A stretch of DNA of 5,632 bases from Treponema sp. (GTDB lineage Bacteria > Spirochaetota > Spirochaetia > Treponematales > Breznakiellaceae), in the NCBI GenBank assembly GCA_031288575.1, contig JAITRD010000186.1:1-5632 (forward strand), given 5' to 3'. The notes beneath the pieces were generated by a model that was given only the letters and a program-made list of their open reading frames with translations, did no database searches and was not told the origin of the DNA. Positions 1 to 4,340 of the stretch are shown in pieces; within the stretch, counting starts at the first letter, position 1, and the number at the start of each line of letters is the position of its first letter. Position numbers and translations under genes: made by a program.

Positions 1-386
1 ACCTGATCTAAAAGATCCGCCACCTCCTTGGGGGTGTACCGGGAAAGCACCTTGGTCTCTTCCTTGTCAATATAGTTACGAATCTTCTTTACCATCTCAT
101 CTTCAGTCGTAACCATATAGCGGTTGAACATATTCTGATAATTTTGATTGAAGTAATTATACAGCTTCTCTTTAAGACCGCCCATTACATCCAGCCGCTC
201 AAGCACGTCCTTGGGCAATTTAGCGGTAAGATGGTGGATTACCTTATTGGTTTCTTCTTCCAGAAGCTGATTAACTTCATTCTGCTGATCCCGGTATTCC
301 TGGGCTAACGAATTCCGAGAACCTACCGCGCTCGGTTTCTCCGGATGAAATACATTTGGACTTTTGGGCAGATCAATTACACCCAT
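1..386 (-). CDS. cfpA: Cytoplasmic filament protein A (CfpA), N-terminal 128 residues, 3' part outside window
   Basis: The visible protein begins MGVIDLPKSPNVFHPEKP and runs open to the window edge. From knowledge of the family, CfpA forms the bundle of cytoplasmic ribbon-like filaments lying under the membrane along the treponemal cell, and is roughly 680 residues, so only about a fifth is seen here. Visible features are a short proline-containing leader (residues 1-22), then charged, Gln/Glu-rich, mostly helical sequence without membrane segments or signal peptide (residues 25-128), consistent with a filament-forming cytoplasmic protein. The ATG at 386 is supported by GAAGGAG seven bases upstream. 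The gene is visibly less GC-rich and more varied in codon choice than the genes to its right, as might be expected for an abundant structural protein. It is divergent from the vWFA gene. Assignment rests on the recognisable N-terminus and on the neighbouring Tp0750/Tp0751-like genes. Confidence 0.82.
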   Translation of the reverse strand, partial: MGVIDLPKSPNVFHPEKPSAVGSRNSLAQEYRDQQNEVNQLLEEETNKVIHHLTAKLPKDVLERLDVMGGLKEKLYNYFNQNYQNMFNRYMVTTEDEMVKKIRNYIDKEETKVLSRYTPKEVADLLDQ

Positions 387-393
387 GTTTTGA

Positions 394-400
394 CTCCTTC
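394..400 (-). promoter_or_regulatory. Strong ribosome binding site of cfpA
   Basis: Read on the minus strand this is GAAGGAG, separated by seven bases (TCAAAAC) from the ATG at 386. It is a near-ideal Shine-Dalgarno match, fitting a highly translated structural protein. It is immediately preceded by a run of nine T (plus-strand A at 401-409), which keeps the site unstructured. Confidence 0.8.
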
Positions 401-429
401 AAAAAAAAATATTCCCCTTCCCCCATTAA

Positions 430-458
430 ATAACACCATTCCGTTCTAATCTTAGCAA
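430..458 (-). promoter_or_regulatory. Candidate sigma70-type promoter of cfpA
   Basis: On the minus strand TTGCTA (plus 453-458) and TGTTAT (plus 430-435) are separated by exactly 17 bases; each hexamer matches the sigma70 consensus at four of six positions. The DNA just upstream is very AT-rich. Transcription would begin near 423, giving a leader of under 40 bases. An overlapping alternative is TTTACT (473-478) with TAAGAT (449-454) at 18-base spacing, so the exact promoter is uncertain, though a minus-strand promoter in this gap is very likely because cfpA is divergent. Confidence 0.45.
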
Positions 459-495
459 TATTTTAAGAAAAAAGTAAAGTCTTTTCTCCGTCATC

Positions 496-536
496 TATAT
501 ATATATCGGAAATTATGATAAAATAGAATATAGGAG
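496..536 (+). promoter_or_regulatory. Candidate -10 region and ribosome binding site of the vWFA gene
   Basis: TATGAT at 514-519, followed by AAAAT, is a plausible -10 element downstream of an alternating TATATATATAT tract (496-506). No convincing -35 hexamer stands at the expected distance, so this promoter may be weak or activator-dependent. AGGAG at 532-536 lies nine bases before the GTG at 546 and fixes that start; the in-frame TAG at 531-533 rules out anything further upstream. Confidence 0.4.
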
Positions 537-545
537 AATATCTTC

Positions 546-1130
546 GTGAAACAAATTATCCTGGGATTGGGGGTCTTAATCCTGCTTTCCCCCGGACCGC
601 TCCGCGCGGAGGAGGCTTGGAGGCCTCCCCTGGACATAAATATCATAATTGACGGGTCTTCGGCCCTCGATAGGGGGCGGGAAGAAGCCTTAAATTGGCT
701 GTGCGACAGGATAATTGACGGAATCGCCGCAAAGGGGGACCGGGTATCGGTCTGGTTTGCCGGCGGCGAGGCGGAAAGGATATATTCGGACAGGATCAGC
801 GGGGAAGGGAGCAAGGAAGCGGTGAAGGGGCTGCTTAAATCCCGCGATTCGGGGAATGCCGGGGCCGGCACGCTCCGGGCGGACTTTACCGGGGCCCTGC
901 GGGAAGCGGCATCCCGGATACCGGGAGAGGCCGCCGCTCAAGAAGCCTATACCATCCTGATAAGCGGGTCCGCGGCAAGCCTTTCGCTTGCCTTAGAAAA
1001 TGACACAACGGGGCTCCTGCGGTTCTCCAAAATGGAGGAATTTTCCGGATGGCGGACGCTGGTGATAGCCCTGGGCATTGCCCCCCGGGTACAAAGGGCC
1101 GCCGCGGCCTATATGGACATGCATAGTTAA
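546..1130 (+). CDS. Exported vWFA-domain protein, Tp0750-like
   Basis: A 194-residue protein starting at GTG, chosen because of the AGGAG nine bases upstream and the in-frame stop just before it. Residues 1-21 form a signal peptide (Lys3, hydrophobic 4-15, probable cleavage after LRA), with no lipobox cysteine, so it should be periplasmic or exported. The rest is one von Willebrand A-type fold: strand plus metal motif DINIIIDGSSA (30-40), helix, strand RVSVWFAGG (66-74), GAGTLRADFTGAL (106-118), strand AYTILISGSA (134-143), and a last strand TLVIALGIA (171-179) with a terminal helix. The metal site (MIDAS) looks impaired: the DxSxS motif reads D36-G-S38-S-A40 and the usual Asp after the fourth strand is replaced (SGS). 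Position beside cfpA and before a pallilysin-like gene matches my memory of T. pallidum Tp0750, reported as a fibrinogen/fibronectin-degrading host-interaction protein. That activity should not be assumed here. The domain is clear; orthology is probable. Confidence 0.78.
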   Translation: MKQIILGLGVLILLSPGPLRAEEAWRPPLDINIIIDGSSALDRGREEALNWLCDRIIDGIAAKGDRVSVWFAGGEAERIYSDRISGEGSKEAVKGLLKSRDSGNAGAGTLRADFTGALREAASRIPGEAAAQEAYTILISGSAASLSLALENDTTGLLRFSKMEEFSGWRTLVIALGIAPRVQRAAAAYMDMHS

Positions 1131-1152
1131 GGGATATTCCCTGCTAAATGAG

Positions 1153-1183
1153 GCTTTCCCAAAACTTCAGTTTTTGGGAAAGC
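1153..1183. repeat. Hairpin 1 of intergenic cluster
   Basis: GCTTTCCCAAAA (1153-1164) and TTTTGGGAAAGC (1172-1183) are a perfect 12-base inverted repeat around a seven-base loop. It starts 22 bases after the vWFA stop codon and could protect or attenuate the upstream transcript, but the sequence after it (AACCCTAAATTCC) lacks the T-tract of an intrinsic terminator. Confidence 0.85.
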
Positions 1184-1196
1184 AACCCTAAATTCC

Positions 1197-1230
1197 GCAG
1201 TTTTGCAAGGCTAAAAGCCTGAAAAACTGC
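1197..1230. repeat. Hairpin 2 of intergenic cluster
   Basis: Outer arms GCAGTTTT (1197-1204) and AAAACTGC (1223-1230) pair perfectly, and an inner stem AGGCT/AGCCT (1208-1212 and 1216-1220) closes a three-base AAA loop. A small asymmetric bulge (GCA against GA) separates the two stems. Confidence 0.75.
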
Positions 1231-1232
1231 AA

Positions 1233-1290
1233 GAGCTTGTCCCAAAACCATGCGCTTTAGCGCATAGTCAATTAGTTTTGGGACAAGCTC
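1233..1290. repeat. Hairpin 3 of intergenic cluster, long perfect stem with nested hairpin
   Basis: GAGCTTGTCCCAAAAC (1233-1248) and GTTTTGGGACAAGCTC (1275-1290) are a perfect 16-base inverted repeat. Inside it a second perfect stem, ATGCGCT/AGCGCAT (1250-1256 and 1259-1265), folds on its own, leaving AGTCAATTA (1266-1274) unpaired. The outer stem ends five bases before the Shine-Dalgarno sequence of the downstream gene, so its formation could influence ribosome access. Confidence 0.85.
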
Positions 1291-1294
1291 AAAT

Positions 1295-1301
1295 AAAAGG
1301 A
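1295..1301 (+). promoter_or_regulatory. Ribosome binding site of the pallilysin-like gene, unusually close to the start
   Basis: AAAAGGA is the only purine-rich site before the ATG at 1304 and leaves only two bases (CC) between it and the start codon, shorter than the usual five to nine. No better in-frame start exists: the upstream frame is closed by TAG at 1265-1267, and the next in-frame ATG would remove the export signal. Translation may therefore be inefficient or depend on the adjacent hairpin. Confidence 0.55.
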
Positions 1302-1303
1302 CC

Positions 1304-2887
1304 ATGACAAAAAATTTTATCAAAATTATAACCGCCGCCGCTTTTATCGGAACCGCCCTGGGAATCGGGGCCCTGGTTTTGTTCCCCCATGATTTTTTGC
1401 AGCCCCAAAGGGGGAGGGAGATCAAACAAACCCGGGTCATTATCCCCCAGGCTTTGTCTGAGGAACTCCGGGATGGCGATAATATGGCCGAACAGATCGC
1501 CTATGAGGAAAGCCTCCGGGGAAAAGCGGCCCTGGATGAGGGGGAGATTCTGCTGACCCTGCTGGCCGAGGATTTTGACGGGGACATGCAGGAAGAACAG
1601 ATCCTCGCCTATAGGAACCTTCTTGAAATAGAGAGCCCGATTTATGTCACCTATGTTGATTTTGACGAAAAAAACCAGGAATATAAACGGATCTGGAGCA
1701 GCCCTACCGCGGCGACCCGCCCCGGGACCCTTTCCCTTTATGCCCAGGATTTGGTCGGGGACCGGGGGGCCTGCATTCTTGTTTCCGGCATGAACGGCCA
1801 GGGGGAACATACCCTGACGGTATTCAGGAAAAACAATTTTCCCCGGGAAAACTTTCCCCCGGAAAAAATCCCGGTAAGCGGGGAGCCCTTTGCCAAAATA
1901 GCGGAGCTGTGGATAGACGGCATGATTTCCGTTCAAACCACGGAACGGACCCAGGCCTACCGGCTTGGCATCGCGAAGGGCCAGAGTTTTCCCATTGCCG
2001 CTTACGGGCATGACCGTGAATCTTCCAATATATTGGATCAGATAGAAATTATTTATGCCTATGATTCGGCCAAGGGGCTTTATGAGCAAGAGAAGATAAC
2101 CCGGATTCCGGGGACCCAGACAGAACAGCGGCGCCTGCGGGAACTGTTAAGCGGCGATCCGGGGGTATTTGAAAATTTTATTGACGGCCTGTGGTATTAT
2201 ATAAGCCCCCAGGGAACCCTGGATAACCGGCAATATATCTATTTTGATACCCCTAACCGGGAAATCATTTTTTACGGGGATGAGGCCCAGCAGATCTTTA
2301 CCTGGCAGAATTCCTCCGCCACCCGTTACGGCCTTTACCTGGCGAGCCAGAACATTTCTGTCAGTACCCTGCGGCGTTTTTTGGATATAGAACTGGAATC
2401 CCTGGACAGCATCCGGATAAAGGTATTTGAAGATGTCCGCCTAAAAATAGGGGTAAACGCGCCCTGGAACGGTTCCTACCGCAAGGTGGAATTAAGACAA
2501 AACCGTTCCATGCCGGATGCCCCGCCCCTGTCCGCTTATATTGACGCCCGGTATGAAGGGGCTATCGGGAGCATTACCTTTTCCCCTGACGGGACCTATA
2601 CCTTGCAAACAGGGGGGGCCGTACAAAAGGGCTGGTATGCCTTCTTCCGGGTTAACGACCAGGAACTCCTGGAAGTGCGGGGCGAAGGCCCAGGCGCCCT
2701 GACCAGGGGAAACTCCCGGGAAACCTACCTGGTAGAAGGGACCTATAATCCGGAAAAAGCCGGGGATAATCCGCTCCGGGAAAACCTCTCCCTCCTCCGG
2801 GTCCGGCTCGGGGCGGGGGGCATTCGGGACCTCCATGAAAGGGCCGTCTCCCTGTCCCTGGCGGGATCCTCAGCCCCGGATTTTTAG
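1304..2887 (+). CDS. Pallilysin-related (Tp0751-like) exported protein, 527 residues
   Basis: Residues 5-27 form an N-terminal hydrophobic segment (IKIITAAAFIGTALGIGALV) without a lipobox cysteine, so the protein is exported or membrane-anchored rather than a typical lipoprotein. Residues 80-175 contain an acidic DFDGDMQEEQIL motif (90-101) and a second similar unit, AQDLVGDRGACILVSG (147-162), resembling FG-GAP/calcium-loop beta-propeller repeats. From about 285 to the end the sequence is beta-rich with two GxW-type openings, IDGLWYY (293-299) and the SFSPDG-like stretch ITFSPDGTYTL (424-434), compatible with lipocalin-like barrels. T. pallidum Tp0751 (pallilysin, an adhesin with a lipocalin fold) is about 237 residues by memory and carries a HEXXH zinc motif; none is found here. 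The identification rests mainly on gene order (cfpA, vWFA gene, this gene) plus the beta-rich C-terminus; treat enzymatic activity as unsupported. Probably co-transcribed with the vWFA gene across the hairpin cluster. Other reading: an unrelated FG-GAP-like surface protein. Confidence 0.62.
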   Translation: MTKNFIKIITAAAFIGTALGIGALVLFPHDFLQPQRGREIKQTRVIIPQALSEELRDGDNMAEQIAYEESLRGKAALDEGEILLTLLAEDFDGDMQEEQILAYRNLLEIESPIYVTYVDFDEKNQEYKRIWSSPTAATRPGTLSLYAQDLVGDRGACILVSGMNGQGEHTLTVFRKNNFPRENFPPEKIPVSGEPFAKIAELWIDGMISVQTTERTQAYRLGIAKGQSFPIAAYGHDRESSNILDQIEIIYAYDSAKGLYEQEKITRIPGTQTEQRRLRELLSGDPGVFENFIDGLWYYISPQGTLDNRQYIYFDTPNREIIFYGDEAQQIFTWQNSSATRYGLYLASQNISVSTLRRFLDIELESLDSIRIKVFEDVRLKIGVNAPWNGSYRKVELRQNRSMPDAPPLSAYIDARYEGAIGSITFSPDGTYTLQTGGAVQKGWYAFFRVNDQELLEVRGEGPGALTRGNSRETYLVEGTYNPEKAGDNPLRENLSLLRVRLGAGGIRDLHERAVSLSLAGSSAPDF

Positions 2888-2898
2888 CAAAACCTTAT

Positions 2899-3900
2899 CT
2901 ATTTCACCGGAAAGGACTCAAACCCTTCCTCTTTTAATTTCCGGATGGTCTGGTTTATATCAGGCCCCGGGGAAACATTCACGGCCCAATAGACAGTTTC
3001 CTCCAGGACGCGCCGGGCGAGACGGGCCTCAAACCCCGCCGCTTTAAGGCGCTCCGCCATGGCCCGGGCATTTTCTTCCCGGCTGAAAAGGCCGGTTTGC
3101 AGCGCCGTCCCTCCGGCATCCGGCGCTAAATTCTCCGGGGAGGCCCGCCGGTTCGGAGCCTCCGGTTCCGGCTCCCGGATCGGGGAGGAGCCTTCGGAAG
3201 AAAGGGAAGAGGGGGTACCCAGGGATATCCCTTCCCGGCCGGGAAATAAGAGCCACAGGGCCAGGGCCCCGGCGTTAACCGCCTCATCCCCCCGCAGGAT
3301 GCGGGCTTCCGGGCTTTGGGGATATTCCGCAAGGAGCCGGCTTTTATAGGTGCCGGCGCCGGATATTTCCCAGAGGGTATAATAGATCGCGGGCTTCCAT
3401 TCCCCGTAACCGGGGTTATCAATCAGGGCAATCAGGGCGGAGGTATCGGCGGATTTAAAGGCCGCAAGCTGGGCCTCCAGGTACCTGGCCTTAAACAGGG
3501 CCTTTTCGTCCCGGCCGGTAAGTAAAACCGTCTGCACGCTGGCTTCGGCCTTATCCATTTCTCCCAGGGCGATAAAGCAGGCCGCCCCTTCGAGGAGATC
3601 GCCGTCCTCCCGGTACCCCGGTTCCGCAAAGGCCGCGTCGGTCCAGGCTTTGGCCGCCCCCTCCATGTCTCCCGAAAGATGATAGAGCCGGGCCAGGCCT
3701 TCAAAAGCCCCCCGCCGTTCCGTGCCGGAAAGGCTGGATTTTTCCAGACGGTCTTCAATGTCCCCGATTGCCCGGCTTAAAGAAAGAACCCCGGAATTCT
3801 GCCCGTAAAGGAAGGATGCCGCCATGCCGCAAAACAAAAATAAAACAAAAAAAAATCCCCTCCCCCCGGACGCCGGCCCTTTAGGGCTAATCGATCCCAT
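2899..3900 (-). CDS. Exported TPR-like protein with C-terminal SPOR domain
   Basis: A 333-residue protein. Residues 15-33 (GFFFVLFLFCGMAASFLYG) are a signal peptide or anchor with likely cleavage before Gln34; Cys24 is not in a lipobox context. Residues about 60-200 are helical repeats of TPR character (for example GAFEGLARLYHLSGDMEGA, then ALGEMDKAEASV and a third unit near 133-150). Residues 225-262 are a Ser/Pro/Glu-rich linker. Residues 264-333 form a SPOR domain: TALQTGLFSREENARAMAER starts strand and helix, with AAGFEARL and YWAVNVSPG following. SPOR domains bind denuded septal peptidoglycan, so a role in cell-wall or division processes is likely but inferred. The ATG lies inside the end of the upstream lapA-like gene (14-base overlap), preceded by a weak GGAAAG nine bases away, suggesting translational coupling. 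The stop lies 11 bases from that of the convergent pallilysin-like gene. Confidence 0.85.
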   Translation of the reverse strand: MGSISPKGPASGGRGFFFVLFLFCGMAASFLYGQNSGVLSLSRAIGDIEDRLEKSSLSGTERRGAFEGLARLYHLSGDMEGAAKAWTDAAFAEPGYREDGDLLEGAACFIALGEMDKAEASVQTVLLTGRDEKALFKARYLEAQLAAFKSADTSALIALIDNPGYGEWKPAIYYTLWEISGAGTYKSRLLAEYPQSPEARILRGDEAVNAGALALWLLFPGREGISLGTPSSLSSEGSSPIREPEPEAPNRRASPENLAPDAGGTALQTGLFSREENARAMAERLKAAGFEARLARRVLEETVYWAVNVSPGPDINQTIRKLKEEGFESFPVK

Positions 3901-4240
3901 AGGGACCGTCTTTCCGGTAGGGTTCGTCGTTTTTTAAAGCGGGATCGCCGGGTTCCTGGGGGGCCTCAGCCTTTTTTTTGCCCCGCTTTTTGGGGAGAAG
4001 GGGCCGGGATTCCCCGGCCTCCATTTTACGGTGTTTCCCCTTTTTAAATTGCAGGGAAATTATAATGGGAACCGACCAAAGCAAGCCCAAAACAAAGGAA
4101 AACAGGGCGGTAAGGTATACCGGCACCCCGGGAACCACCTTAAAACCAAAGGAAACATCGCAGGCATTATTCAAATTCAGGACAATAAAAATAAGAAAAA
4201 CACCTAAAAGAAAGATAAATCCGATTAAACGCCAGGGCAT
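3887..4240 (-). CDS. Small two-TM membrane protein of LapA/DUF1049 type
   Basis: A 117-residue protein with two membrane segments, residues 4-23 (hydrophobic run ending IVLNLNN) and about 38-62 (YLTALFSFVLGLLWSVP within it), and a hydrophilic, strongly basic C-terminal tail (KKGKHRK at 66-72, KKRGKKK at 84-90) presumably in the cytoplasm. The pattern of a first helix ending in LNLNN, then a beta-type DVSFGF stretch, then a Gly-containing second helix, is that of the LapA (DUF1049) family; in E. coli LapA works with LapB in controlling LPS synthesis, but treponemes generally lack classical LPS, so the role here is unknown. The ATG at 4240 is chosen over an in-frame GTG at 4246 because AGGAG (4248-4252) is seven bases from the ATG but only one from the GTG. 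It lies about 100 bases after miaB and overlaps the SPOR gene by 14 bases. Confidence 0.75.
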   Translation of the reverse strand: MPWRLIGFIFLLGVFLIFIVLNLNNACDVSFGFKVVPGVPVYLTALFSFVLGLLWSVPIIISLQFKKGKHRKMEAGESRPLLPKKRGKKKAEAPQEPGDPALKNDEPYRKDGPYGID

Positions 4241-4247
4241 AGGCACA

Positions 4248-4252
4248 CTCCT
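4248..4252 (-). promoter_or_regulatory. Ribosome binding site that fixes the start of the lapA-like gene
   Basis: Minus-strand AGGAG within GAGAGGAGT. The spacing is seven bases to the ATG at 4240 and only one base to the in-frame GTG at 4246, which argues for the ATG and shortens the protein by two residues relative to the longest frame. Confidence 0.7.
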
Positions 4253-4264
4253 CTCTATAATAAC

Positions 4265-4280
4265 GCCCGTCTATACGGGC
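4265..4280. repeat. Short GC-rich hairpin in the miaB-lapA gap
   Basis: GCCCGT (4265-4270) and ACGGGC (4275-4280) form a six-base stem with a CTAT loop in the roughly 100-base gap between miaB and the lapA-like gene. On the minus strand it is followed by GTTATTATAGAG rather than a solid T-tract, so it is at best a weak terminator or an attenuator or processing hairpin. It ends 12 bases before the lapA-like ribosome binding site. Confidence 0.4.
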
Positions 4281-4340
4281 ATGGATAAACCCAAAACAAG
4301 GGGGCACTAATTTCCTTAAGCCAGGCCCCGGCAGCCGGTT

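Larger units (their letters stand above)
1153..1290. repeat. Cluster of three hairpins sharing arm sequence (REP/MITE-like intergenic palindrome)
   Basis: The 173-base spacer between the vWFA and pallilysin-like genes is almost filled by three consecutive inverted repeats (1153-1183, 1197-1230, 1233-1290). The first and third share the 9-mer TCCCAAAAC (1157-1165 and 1240-1248) and its partner TTTTGGGA (1172-1179 and 1276-1283), so their arms can also pair with each other, giving mutually exclusive folds. No T-run follows any of the stems, so these are not standard intrinsic terminators. The arrangement resembles dispersed intergenic palindromes or a miniature transposon remnant, or a regulatory leader for the next gene. 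No flanking target-site duplication is evident. Confidence 0.7.

Noticed and set aside
491..871. 126-residue minus-strand frame covering the vWFA gene start and its upstream region
   Set aside because: Ser/Pro-rich low-complexity translation, antisense to the signal peptide and metal-motif coding region, and its end falls in the divergent promoter DNA.
1153..1183. Hairpin 1 as a Rho-independent terminator of the vWFA gene
   Set aside because: The stem contains T and A runs but none follows the 3' arm; the following bases are AACCCTAAATTCC.
1289..2089. Long 266-residue open frame on the minus strand opposite the pallilysin-like gene
   Set aside because: It is Pro/Gly/Phe-rich without recognisable domains, lies wholly antisense to a well-supported exported protein, and begins mid-gene with no ribosome binding site; GC-rich coding DNA creates such shadows.
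4241..4246. GTG at 4246 as the start of the lapA-like gene
   Set aside because: The ribosome binding site would be one base away; the ATG at 4240 has seven-base spacing.
4281..4330. A sigma70 promoter for the lapA-like gene in the miaB-lapA gap
   Set aside because: TTGTTT-like and TATAGA-like hexamers can be found on the minus strand at 18 bases, but the -10 candidate falls within the GCCCGT hairpin and the match is poor; read-through from miaB is simpler.
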